A stretch of 6,786 nt of DNA from CAYOBW01 sp964402115 (GCA_964402115.1 CAYOBW010000355.1:1-6786), one strand, 5' to 3'; positions 1-6,781 are shown, counted from the stretch's first letter. The notes: generated by a model not told the origin, from the sequence alone. Program-made: numbers and translations.

Positions 1-67
1 TGCCTCCAACTCACCCGCTTCCTTCCGTCCCAAGACGTCAAAATGCGAACTGCTGATGGTTTGGTGC

Positions 68-96
68 TTCACACGGCACGTCGCATTCTGTATAGT
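68..96 (+). promoter_or_regulatory. Sigma-70-like promoter for mglAB
   Basis: TTCACA at 68-73 matches five of six bases of the -35 consensus, and TATAGT at 91-96 matches five of six of the -10 consensus. The spacer is exactly 17 nt. Transcription would begin near 103-104, leaving a leader of about 158 nt before the mglA ATG. No better hexamer pair was seen between 1 and 261. The match is seen directly; that it is used as the promoter is inferred. Nothing else was recognised in bases 1-67. Confidence 0.6.
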
Positions 97-125
97 GCGG
101 TGCCTGGTGTGTGATCGGTTGGGGC

Positions 126-201
126 GCAACCTGCGCGCGGCGCCGGGTGTCTCGACAGGTGGCGTGCCGTCGCAGCCTCTGCGAGGCGGTCTCCAGGTTG
201 C
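126..201 (+). repeat. Inverted repeats in the mglA leader
   Basis: GCAACCTG (126-133) is a perfect 8-bp inverted match to CAGGTTGC (194-201). Inside this pair lies a perfect 5-bp hairpin, GCCTC-TGC-GAGGC (175-187). Together they could fold the leader RNA of mglA into a closed, branched structure between the predicted transcription start (about 104) and the start codon (262). It does not match any riboswitch class I recognise and has no T-run that would make it a terminator. Chance pairing in GC-rich DNA is possible. Confidence 0.35.
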
Positions 202-261
202 CTGAGAAGGTTCGCGCTGGGGTGGTTTGTGGGCGGGGGCTGACGGGACTCGGGGTTCATC

Positions 262-930
262 ATGGCCTTTATTAACTTTGGCAAAAAGACGATCAATTTC
301 AAGATTGTCTACTATGGCCCTGCCAAGAGCGGTAAGACCACGAACCTGGAACAGATTCACGCCGGTATCAGTTCGGACAGCCGTGGCGAGCTCACGACTC
401 TGGCCACGCAGCAAGATCGCACCCTGTTCTTCGATTTCCTGCCGCTCGAGTCCGATGTCGTTACCGGTTTCACGTCCAAGTTCCAGCTCTACACGGTGCC
501 TGGACAGGTCATTTACAACCAGACCCGCCGGCTCGTCCTGCAGGGGGTGGACGGTGTGGTGTTCGTGGCCGATTCTCAATGGGAAAAGGTCGAAGAGAAC
601 ATCGAGAGCGTTAAGAATCTGGACGCCAACCTGAAGGAAATCGGGCTTTCCCTGGAGCAACTGCCCTACATCCTGCAGTTCAACAAGCGCGACCTCCCGG
701 GGGTTGCTCCCGTCCACTATCTCGATTTTCTGCTGAACCGTGGGGAAACGCGTGTGCCGACGACGGAGGCTGCTGCGGCAACCGGCAACGGCGTGTTTCC
801 CTCATTGAATCTGATCAGTCGCATGACGTTGTCTGCCTTCATTCGCAAACACAACTTGAAGAGCGCATCCATGCCGGACCAGGTGTGCGTCAGTGAGTCG
901 GGGAGGGGTGCAACATGCTCTCAGGTCTGA
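262..930 (+). CDS. mglA: MglA-family small Ras-like GTPase
   Basis: This is a cytoplasmic GTP/GDP switch protein of the MglA family. In Myxococcus these GTPases mark the leading cell pole and control gliding and type IV pilus motility. The Walker A loop is GPAKSGKTT at residues 19-27. The PM3 motif is TVPGQ at 78-82, with Thr78 where Ras has Asp, a hallmark of MglA. NKRD at 141-144 is the guanine-specificity motif. Arg53 and Gln82, the intrinsic arginine finger and catalytic glutamine of characterised MglA proteins, are both present. The FFDFLPL and GVDGVVFVADSQ blocks are typical of the family. Residue 21 is Ala where Myxococcus MglA has Gly. At 222 residues it is about 27 longer than Myxococcus MglA; the extra tail (196-222) holds the protein's only two cysteines, 209 and 219. 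The ATG at 262 aligns with the family N-terminus, although its ribosome binding site is weak (GGGG at 252-255). It is followed by overlapping mglB. Confidence 0.95.
   Translation: MAFINFGKKTINFKIVYYGPAKSGKTTNLEQIHAGISSDSRGELTTLATQQDRTLFFDFLPLESDVVTGFTSKFQLYTVPGQVIYNQTRRLVLQGVDGVVFVADSQWEKVEENIESVKNLDANLKEIGLSLEQLPYILQFNKRDLPGVAPVHYLDFLLNRGETRVPTTEAAAATGNGVFPSLNLISRMTLSAFIRKHNLKSASMPDQVCVSESGRGATCSQV
902..906 (+). promoter_or_regulatory. Ribosome binding site of mglB inside mglA
   Basis: A perfect GGAGG lies 8 nt before the mglB ATG, within the last codons of mglA. It fixes the mglB start at 915 and points to translational coupling of the GTPase and its regulator. It also constrains the sequence encoding the mglA tail. 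Confidence 0.75.
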
Positions 931-1397
931 CCGTCGAGCAGAGTCAGCGGATCGAATGCCTGTTGTCCGACCTTCTGGTGCGGGCGGAGGCCGAAGCGAT
1001 CTTCCTCTGCAACAAGGGTGGGTACATCCTGGCAAACGTGGCGGTGGAGCGCTATGCGCACAATGACAACATTGCGGCGTTGGCAGCCGGTTCCTTCTAT
1101 GCCACACGCGAGATTGCCCGCCTGATTGGCGAACCGGAGTTTCGGTCGGTCTTTCACCAGGGCGATCACAAGAATCTCTATATGCAGAACACGCCGATGG
1201 ACTTGCTCGTGGTCGTTGTTTTCGGCGAGCAGTCGAACCCCGGCCTCGTGAGGTTCTGTGCCAACGAGACCTGTTTGATGCTGGACGAGGAACTGCGCAA
1301 CTCGGGCGATGGGGATCTCGTGCAGGCGGCCTTGCAGGCCGCGGACATCAGCATCAATGCCGACGGCCAGTTGTTCAAAGTCGCCGCCGGGCGGTAA
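915..1397 (+). CDS. mglB: MglB-like Roadblock/LC7 domain protein
   Basis: This is a small cytoplasmic Roadblock/LC7 protein, predicted to be the MglA regulator MglB. Characterised MglB forms homodimers that bind MglA, act as its GTPase-activating protein and place it at one cell pole. The Roadblock fold covers about residues 8-126: an N-terminal helix, the FLCNKGGYILAN strand-turn-strand at about 30-41, a central helix rich in Ala (DNIAALAAGSFYATREIARL), then strands containing DLLVVVVFG and LVRFCANE. The 160-residue length matches Myxococcus MglB (159). The C-terminal tail (about 127-160) corresponds to the region that contacts MglA in known complexes. The start overlaps mglA by 16 bp and is set by a GGAGG at 902-906. 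The gene order mglA-mglB is the reverse of that in Myxococcus. It ends 23 bp from the convergent PAS gene. The domain is clear; the GAP role is inferred from position and length. Confidence 0.88.
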   Translation: MLSGLTVEQSQRIECLLSDLLVRAEAEAIFLCNKGGYILANVAVERYAHNDNIAALAAGSFYATREIARLIGEPEFRSVFHQGDHKNLYMQNTPMDLLVVVVFGEQSNPGLVRFCANETCLMLDEELRNSGDGDLVQAALQAADISINADGQLFKVAAGR

Positions 1398-1420
1398 CGT
1401 GCTGGCGCCGCGCGCGTGCG

Positions 1421-2650
1421 TCAGTGGGTCTCGTCCATGTATCTGGCGGCTTCCAGCAGAAGGTTGGTCGTCGAGCGGGCGATGTCGCCGTCCTGGGCGG
1501 TCGGCTCACACTGCTGAAAAGTGAAGCAGGCGCCCCCTCGTTGCATGATTTCGAAGAACGCCGTCGTACCCGTGGCTGTACCGCACCTGGCACGGACGAC
1601 CTGTCCTGCGCGGCACTCCAGCAGTGCGATTTCTTCCCGCTTGTCGTCAGAAAGCGTCAGGCGCCCGCTGCGTCCGCTGGACTCAATCAACTGCAGCACG
1701 TCTGTCAGCGACAGGATGTAGAGCGAGCCGGAGAAGTTGTCGCGCGCGCTCGCGTCATGCATCTGGAGTGCGGCTTCTTTCTGGATGGCCGACTGGGCCT
1801 TGCGCTGCTCGGTTATGTCCACGAAGGACAGAACGACACCCACGACCTGATTCGAGGCGTCGCGCTTGGGCGAAGCGGCCACTTGCAGCTGGACCGGATG
1901 CCCCAGGCGGGGTTCGGCGACCACCTCGCCCAGCCATGTCCGCGCGGCCAGCGGTTCGGCGATCATCTCCTCGGGGAATGCTTGGCTCTCCCAGAACGTG
2001 CGTATGTTGTGGCCGATCAGTTCCTGGTCCGTCGTCTTCTCCCACAACCTCACGAAGGCCGGGTTGACGTACTCCAGAACTCCGTCCGCCTGCGTGATGG
2101 CGATACTGCTCACCGCGTTCTGCAGCGCATTGTGCTCAGTTTGCAGCTTGGCCTCCGCCTCCAGGCGCCATTCGATGCTGCGGATCGAGAAGACCAGCAG
2201 GCCATGGCCTCCCAGGTTGACGCGGCTGATCGCGATTTCGGCTGGGAACGAGCAGGCATCGCGTCGCGCGCAGTGCGCATTCATCACCATGAAACGGCCG
2301 GACTCCAAGTGCGGGCGGATGCGACCCAGGCGGGCCGGACTGAGTCCCATGATGACTTCGGAAATGGACTTGCTCGGCAACTCGGCCAGGCTCCAGAGCA
2401 GGAACTCCTCGGCCCGGCGGTTGCCCTCGACGATCTGGCCCTGCAGGTCGGTTAGCACGATGGCGTCGTAGAGGCCGTGCAGCAGTTCCCGGTAAAGGGT
2501 ACGGGCGTCCGCAGCCGCCGGCAGGTCGGTTACCGCAGGTTTCCGCGCTACCAGGCGCACGGCGGCGGCTGCTGCCTGCGGGGGGAAGGTTCCGCTTCGA
2601 GCCGGAGACCTGTCCTGGCCGGTATACGACGGGTTCTGCTGGGCTTCCAT
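1421..2650 (-). CDS. PAS-PAS-DUF4388 signalling protein
   Basis: This is a soluble signalling protein of 409 residues with no signal peptide or membrane segment. A low-complexity Ala/Pro-rich N-terminus (1-48) is followed by PAS domain 1 (about 51-155, containing YDAIVLTDLQGQIVEGNRRA), a short charged helix (156-180) and PAS domain 2 (about 180-285, ITQADGVLEYVNPAF ending in the typical VLSFVDITEQRKA). After a second helix comes a DUF4388/PATAN-like domain (about 305-405; FSGSLYILSLTDVLQLIESS, SGRLTLS, then GQVVRA). There is no histidine kinase, GGDEF, EAL or helix-turn-helix domain, so output probably runs through protein contacts. It converges on mglB, and DUF4388-type domains recur in polarity and two-component systems, so a link to MglA is plausible but unproven. 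I prefer the ATG at 2650 because GAGGA (2656-2660, minus strand) sits 5 nt before it; an in-frame ATG at 2683 would add 11 residues but has a poorer site. The ligand is unknown. Confidence 0.85.
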   Translation of the reverse strand: MEAQQNPSYTGQDRSPARSGTFPPQAAAAAVRLVARKPAVTDLPAAADARTLYRELLHGLYDAIVLTDLQGQIVEGNRRAEEFLLWSLAELPSKSISEVIMGLSPARLGRIRPHLESGRFMVMNAHCARRDACSFPAEIAISRVNLGGHGLLVFSIRSIEWRLEAEAKLQTEHNALQNAVSSIAITQADGVLEYVNPAFVRLWEKTTDQELIGHNIRTFWESQAFPEEMIAEPLAARTWLGEVVAEPRLGHPVQLQVAASPKRDASNQVVGVVLSFVDITEQRKAQSAIQKEAALQMHDASARDNFSGSLYILSLTDVLQLIESSGRSGRLTLSDDKREEIALLECRAGQVVRARCGTATGTTAFFEIMQRGGACFTFQQCEPTAQDGDIARSTTNLLLEAARYMDETH

Positions 2651-2655
2651 GCTGT

Positions 2656-2660
2656 TCCTC
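2656..2660 (-). promoter_or_regulatory. Ribosome binding site of the PAS-DUF4388 gene
   Basis: Read on the minus strand, GAGGA stands 5 nt before the ATG at 2650. This favours that start over the in-frame ATG at 2683, which is preceded only by a GAGG about 10 nt away. Confidence 0.6.
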
Positions 2661-2809
2661 GCCCGCTGGGGGCTGCCTGGCATTGTCGACGCGCCTCGGC
2701 GCTATAACCATTTCGAGCGTAGCAGGCCGCGCGTGCCGGTGTAAAGCATATCCCCGACACGCAACGGGATACACCCGGTGGCAGTGGTCGGATGCGGGAA
2801 GAGGGCCGC

Positions 2810-5728
2810 TTAGGGTTGTCTGTCTTCGCGCACGGCGTGAATTTGGAACTCCTGGAAAGCCGTGTTCTCGCCGATGTCCGTGACGGGTTGGACCTCCCAA
2901 AGGAGCCAGCGGAAGGCGCCCAGGCCTCGGGCACCCTCTCCCACCATGTGCACACGCGTCTCCAGGTATGACTCCGAGCCGTTCCCGGCTTCCACGACGG
3001 CCAGTGGCTGGTAGACTCCCAGTCGCGCTGTGTTCCAGCCCGGGTCGGTCGGACTGGAACTACCAAAGAGGGTGAAACGTTGCGCGGCGCGTTTGCCGTT
3101 CTGATTGAACGAGAAGGTGCGTACCTCCTCCACCCCTGTAGCGAGACCCAGATCCACGCGGTAGCATCCGCCGCGGATGCCGTTGGCCATGACGGGGCCA
3201 TAGTGTGGCGCCACGGCGCCGTCACGCAACACGGACAACTCCTCGTTCTGCGTGCCCGGACGGGTCTCCAGTGTGCGGATGGGCAGCAGGCGTCCGTTGC
3301 CGAGGTCCGGCAGTTTCCCCCCAGGGGAGGGGGCAAACGACCGCGTTTCCACCTGGACGTAGTTCGCCAGACCGATTTGCCGCGACGTTTGTGCTCGCAC
3401 GATGCCGAGGCGCAGTAAAACTCCGCTGGCGGCGTCCGTTGCGGTCTGCAAGGTCGCGACGGAGCGCACGGCCCGGCCATTGACGTCCTGGATCAGATCC
3501 TCGGCCTGAATCCCGGCCTGTGCCAGCCAACCTCCGGCCGGGATCGTCCTGAGAATAACGCCGCCGCTCTCGCGGCTGACTCCGTACGCTGAGAAGGCCT
3601 CGCCCTGCAAATCGTGCACTTGGGCGCCCTGCCAGTAGCGCACCGGGGAGGAGGCTGCCGCGGAGACCTCGGCGCCCTGCGCCGCTCGCGGCAGCGGGAT
3701 GGGGGGCGTTCGCGCCAAGGCTTTCAATGCAGGTTTTTGCACGCCAAACTGGTCCATGGGGAAGTTCACAAAACCCAGCTTGCACGCCGGCGAGTCAGCC
3801 TTGACGCGGAAGTCGCCCGCCGCCGGGTTCAGAAAGAGGGGATCCCCGGCCAGCGAATGGGCGTCACAGCCATGGTCGGCGAAACGCACACGGTCTGCTT
3901 CCCGCGTGAACAGGTTGCGGTCCATGGCCTGCCCCCAGTGCCCGCGTGGCATTCCGCCTGCCGGTTTGTACGCGTCCATCCAGATGTTGTTGGTGACCAC
4001 GTCCTGGCTGTTGTCGTACCAGACGTGCGGGTGCAGGCTGTTGTTGATGGCGATGTTATTCCAGACGCGCCGGTGGAAGCCCTCGCGCAGTTTGAGCCCG
4101 CCGTTCAGGAAGAGGTTGTTGTAGATCTCGTAGTGCGCCGATCCGTCAAAAAAAACCACGTCCCAGCCGTGGTCGCAGCGCCAGCGGCTGTTGCGGATGA
4201 CCGTTGGCAGAACGGCATCGAGCAGGGCGAGAGACGGCAGGGCTGCCGGCGGGGCGTCGCGCAGGCCCCAGAACCGGTCGCGCCCCCAGGAGTTGAAGCT
4301 TCCGTGATCGCCGGTCTCGCGCACGGTGTCGAATACGTCGCAGAACTCGATGAGATGGCCCCCGAAGGTGCCTTCGCTGATGTTGATGCCGGCTCGCGAG
4401 GTTTCGTAGATGGAGCAGTGTCGGATGGCGATCCCGCGTGACATGGAGATCTGGACGCCGGTGGCCTGCTTCTCCACGATGCCGACCCGTCGGATGAGGC
4501 TGTCCTCAACCGTGCAATCGGCCGGAAAGTTGTCGTTTTGCGGTCCCGGGGTCCGGTCGATATCCGTGTACGCCTGCCGTTGCCCGTACTCGAAAAGGGG
4601 ATTGCGAACGGCGGACGGATCGCCCACGAACGCCACCCCGCTGGCTCCGGCGTCGTGGATGTCGCACCCCCGGACACTCACCCGTCGGTTATAGCGGTTC
4701 ACAAATACGGCATTGCCTCCTACCTGGTCAAACTCGCAGTCCTGCAACAAGCAGTCCTCCGCACCCTCGAGCAGCACCGTGCCGCCGCGATAGATCGTCC
4801 AGTCACTGCGAAGCAGTGGCTCCTTGACGTCCATGAAAGTTCGTGCGGCGTGGCGGAAGACGAACCCCCGCAGCGTGATGTGGCGCACCGGTTGCGCTTG
4901 CGAGCCGCGGAACTCGACCAGGTGCCGGAGTCGAACCACCTCGACCCTGGAAGTGGGCAGAGCGCTCGCCGTGACGGGTTGGTAGTAGAGCCGTGCCGCT
5001 TGCGCGTCGTGGAACCACTCGCCCGGCGCATCCAACTCCTCGAAGATGTTCTCGACGAAACGGTGTTCGGGGTGCATGCCCATCTGTCGGTTGTTCTGCC
5101 AGCCGCCCTCGAAGGTAACCTCACCCTGCTGGTTCTTGCCCGTGATGCGATAGTGGTAGCCGCCCCAGTGGGCCCGGTGCATGGCATGAATGTAGCCGCC
5201 GGCGGGTTTTGCCCAGCGTCCAGCGCGCTCGCGGCTGAAGGCATCGGCGGCGAACCCGTTGTACGGTCGCTTGTCGGCGTCGTAGTTCGGGTAACGGGCC
5301 ATGGGCTGCCGCACACCGTTGCAGAAGAGCTGGTCAATGGCCAGCCCCGCCGGTGTAGCGGCTACCCAGATGCCGTCACGACCTGGCGTCCAGTTCAACC
5401 TCAGCGCCTGGCCCCCGCTCAGGACCGGCACGGTCCCCGCAGCGGCGGCATACAGTACCGGCGCCTGGGCCGTGCCGGAGTCTGCCGCGGTCAGGCGGAC
5501 GGTCTCCGGGAGGTAATAGACGCCGGTTTGGAACAGTACCGTAACCGGTTCACGGCCCGCCAACTTGCGGACGGCGAGCTGCGCTCCGGCCAAACTGCCG
5601 AAGGGGGCGCCCTCTGTACCCGGTCCGGTGTCTTGTCCATTCGGGGCCACATAGAACGTTGCGGCCCAGGCGGGGGTTACGGCCACGAGCGCGAAGAACA
5701 ATCTCAAGTGATTGTATGACAAGTACAT
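2810..5728 (-). CDS. Secreted beta-helix glycosidase-like protein with PDZ domain
   Basis: This is a secreted protein of 972 residues. A signal peptide (about 1-22, hydrophobic LRLFFALVAVTPAWA, likely cut after AWA) precedes FYVAPNGQDTGPGTEGAPF, the usual opening of right-handed parallel beta-helix enzymes. Residues 60-275 have GH141-like blocks: VLFQTGVYYL, PVLSGG, LFCNGVRQPMARYPN and ELDAPGEWFHD. The beta-helix repeats run from about 280 to 640 (for example HITLRGFVFRH, VSVRGCDIHDAGASGVAF and IAIRHCSIYETSRAGINI), with GDHGSFNSWGRDRFW at 473-487. GDPLFLNPAAGDFRVKADSPA (split at 628-648) closes the fold, as is common in these proteins. A PDZ domain follows (about 698-785: GVILRTIPAGGWLAQAG, then EDLIQDVNG). 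The last part (about 790-968) resembles an F5/8 type C carbohydrate-binding fold (CYRVDLG, FSFNQNGKRAAQRFTLFGSS). GH141 members include alpha-L-fucosidases and xylanases; the substrate here is unknown. The gene starts 9 nt after the isomerase stop, with only a weak GAGA ribosome site. Confidence 0.85.
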   Translation of the reverse strand: MYLSYNHLRLFFALVAVTPAWAATFYVAPNGQDTGPGTEGAPFGSLAGAQLAVRKLAGREPVTVLFQTGVYYLPETVRLTAADSGTAQAPVLYAAAAGTVPVLSGGQALRLNWTPGRDGIWVAATPAGLAIDQLFCNGVRQPMARYPNYDADKRPYNGFAADAFSRERAGRWAKPAGGYIHAMHRAHWGGYHYRITGKNQQGEVTFEGGWQNNRQMGMHPEHRFVENIFEELDAPGEWFHDAQAARLYYQPVTASALPTSRVEVVRLRHLVEFRGSQAQPVRHITLRGFVFRHAARTFMDVKEPLLRSDWTIYRGGTVLLEGAEDCLLQDCEFDQVGGNAVFVNRYNRRVSVRGCDIHDAGASGVAFVGDPSAVRNPLFEYGQRQAYTDIDRTPGPQNDNFPADCTVEDSLIRRVGIVEKQATGVQISMSRGIAIRHCSIYETSRAGINISEGTFGGHLIEFCDVFDTVRETGDHGSFNSWGRDRFWGLRDAPPAALPSLALLDAVLPTVIRNSRWRCDHGWDVVFFDGSAHYEIYNNLFLNGGLKLREGFHRRVWNNIAINNSLHPHVWYDNSQDVVTNNIWMDAYKPAGGMPRGHWGQAMDRNLFTREADRVRFADHGCDAHSLAGDPLFLNPAAGDFRVKADSPACKLGFVNFPMDQFGVQKPALKALARTPPIPLPRAAQGAEVSAAASSPVRYWQGAQVHDLQGEAFSAYGVSRESGGVILRTIPAGGWLAQAGIQAEDLIQDVNGRAVRSVATLQTATDAASGVLLRLGIVRAQTSRQIGLANYVQVETRSFAPSPGGKLPDLGNGRLLPIRTLETRPGTQNEELSVLRDGAVAPHYGPVMANGIRGGCYRVDLGLATGVEEVRTFSFNQNGKRAAQRFTLFGSSSPTDPGWNTARLGVYQPLAVVEAGNGSESYLETRVHMVGEGARGLGAFRWLLWEVQPVTDIGENTAFQEFQIHAVREDRQP
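4148..4155 (-). repeat. Run of eight T in the beta-helix gene
   Basis: On the coding strand eight consecutive T encode part of Val-Val-Phe-Phe-Asp (residues 524-528 of the beta-helix protein). Such a run stands out in this GC-rich gene. The frame is intact here, but the tract is a likely place for polymerase or transcription slippage, or for sequencing error. Confidence 0.6.
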
Positions 5729-5737
5729 ACATCATTC

Positions 5738-6745
5738 TCAATCATTGTAGAATGCGCGGCGCAGAACCTCCAGGCTCTTCGGCACGGCGGTATCGGCATG
5801 TTCCTTGCCCTCGTATTCCAGCGACACGTAGCCGGTGTACTTGACTTCTGCCAGAATACGGGCAATGCGTGGGTAGTCCAGGTTCAGGGTGTACCACTCA
5901 CCCCCGCCGTTGTAGGTTTTGGCCTGGACCATGACAGTACGCGGAGCGATTTGCCGCAACCGATCATAGGGATCCTCCAGGAAGTTGCCGGTATCCATCA
6001 TGATCCCGAGCCAGGGAGAAGGGACTGCGTCAACGAGCCGCCGCAGGCCAGCCGCTGTGCGGGTCAACCCCCAGTGGTTCTCGAGCGCCAGAACGACCCC
6101 GCATTCGGCGGCCTTGGGCAGGCACTGCTGGATGCAGTCGCCGCACCAGCCAAACGCATCGTCTTCCCTGTAACCGGGCAGCACGGGCTCCTCGCCGCGC
6201 GCCTCCATGAGGGCGTTGAAGTCAGGGATTGTGTTCCACCGTCCGGAATTCAGCCGGATGCACGGAATGCCCAGGGCGTAAGCGATTTCGATGCATTTGA
6301 GTGTATGCTCAACCTGCTGGCGGCGCACTTCGGCGTCTGGATCGACGAAATCCTGGTGAATCGAAAGGCAGACAAGATCCACGCCTTGCCGAAAGGCGTG
6401 TTGTTTGAGTCTCTGGAGGTAGGCTCGGTGTTCCCCCGTCAGCGGTTCCTTCTCCGGTATGTCCATCTGTCGGTGCAGGATATCCACCCCTGCCACGCTC
6501 AGGGCCGCGGCTTTCTCGATCACCGTCGAGACGGTCACTTTCTCCGTGCGGAAATGCCAGAACGAGTAGGTCGAGACCGCCAGCTTGATACGCGACGCTC
6601 CGCCTGTTGGCGGTGCATCGCCCGCCGGTTGCGCAAGGCCGCGGCCGACGGTCGCCAGTCCCGCCACCGAGGCTCCGATGGCGGCCCCGGCGAAGGCACG
6701 GCGTCCATATGTCTGAGTCGCGCTGGATGCAGTATGCGTAGTCAT
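5738..6745 (-). CDS. Tat-exported sugar phosphate isomerase/epimerase-like protein
   Basis: This is a xylose-isomerase-like TIM barrel protein (sugar phosphate isomerase/epimerase superfamily) of 335 residues. A twin-arginine signal comes first: TYGRRAFAG with Arg15-Arg16, then a weakly hydrophobic Ala/Gly stretch to about 38. This predicts folded export to the periplasm. The barrel starts at KLAVSTYSFW (54-63). Candidate metal ligands are Glu222 in ALENHWG, Asp251 in MMDTGNF and Glu310 or Glu312 in YVSLEYEG. At the position where many relatives have His, this protein has Gln274 in MVQAKTY, so metal binding may differ. It leads a two-gene operon with the beta-helix protein, 9 bp downstream, and may process a sugar or keto-sugar released from the same glycan. 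The ATG at 6745 is chosen because it places the twin-arginine motif near the N-terminus; an in-frame TTG at 6781 would add 12 residues, and the frame stays open to the window edge. There is no clear ribosome binding site. The substrate is unknown. Confidence 0.82.
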   Translation of the reverse strand: MTTHTASSATQTYGRRAFAGAAIGASVAGLATVGRGLAQPAGDAPPTGGASRIKLAVSTYSFWHFRTEKVTVSTVIEKAAALSVAGVDILHRQMDIPEKEPLTGEHRAYLQRLKQHAFRQGVDLVCLSIHQDFVDPDAEVRRQQVEHTLKCIEIAYALGIPCIRLNSGRWNTIPDFNALMEARGEEPVLPGYREDDAFGWCGDCIQQCLPKAAECGVVLALENHWGLTRTAAGLRRLVDAVPSPWLGIMMDTGNFLEDPYDRLRQIAPRTVMVQAKTYNGGGEWYTLNLDYPRIARILAEVKYTGYVSLEYEGKEHADTAVPKSLEVLRRAFYND

Positions 6746-6749
6746 GCAT

Positions 6750-6781
6750 ACACGGTACGTGTTGACGGGGTGTCGAGTCAA
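6750..6781. promoter_or_regulatory. Inverted repeats upstream of the isomerase operon
   Basis: Two adjacent inverted repeats lie just upstream of the ATG at 6745. ACACG-GTA-CGTGT occupies 6750-6762 with 5-bp arms. TTGAC-N10-GTCAA occupies 6762-6781, also with 5-bp arms, set 15 bp apart from start to start. This is the size and spacing expected for a dimeric regulator site. The region also has a minus-strand TTGACT (6781-6776) that could serve as a -35, but no convincing -10. The palindromes are seen directly; operator function is inferred. Confidence 0.3.

Noticed and set aside
919..930. CaaX-like ending (Cys-Ser-Gln-Val) of the MglA protein, as in prenylated Ras
   Set aside because: Bacteria are not known to carry protein farnesyltransferases, the second and third residues are not aliphatic, and the Cys codon arises from the overlap with the mglB start codon.
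1397..1417. GC-rich hairpin between mglB and the PAS gene as a two-way terminator
   Set aside because: The stem is only 6 bp with a G-U pair and a 9-nt loop, and there is no T-run on either strand.
1424..2455. Long plus-strand open frame antisense to the PAS-DUF4388 gene
   Set aside because: It has no recognisable domain and mirrors a gene with clear PAS domains; long antisense frames are expected in GC-rich DNA.
2691..2702. Palindrome GCGCC-TC-GGCGC before the PAS gene as an operator
   Set aside because: It is short and made only of G and C apart from the centre, so it is easily expected by chance in this DNA.
2716..2745. Minus-strand promoter for the PAS gene (TTTACA, 18 nt, TACGCT)
   Set aside because: The -35 is good but the -10 matches only three of six bases; a TATAGC nearer the gene (2701-2706) has no suitable -35.
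2764..2776. Hairpin CGGG-ATACA-CCCG after the beta-helix gene as a terminator
   Set aside because: The stem has only 4 bp and no T-run follows.
4538..5719. 393-codon plus-strand open frame antisense to the beta-helix gene
   Set aside because: It has no family resemblance, and the opposite strand encodes a signal peptide and beta-helix motifs throughout.
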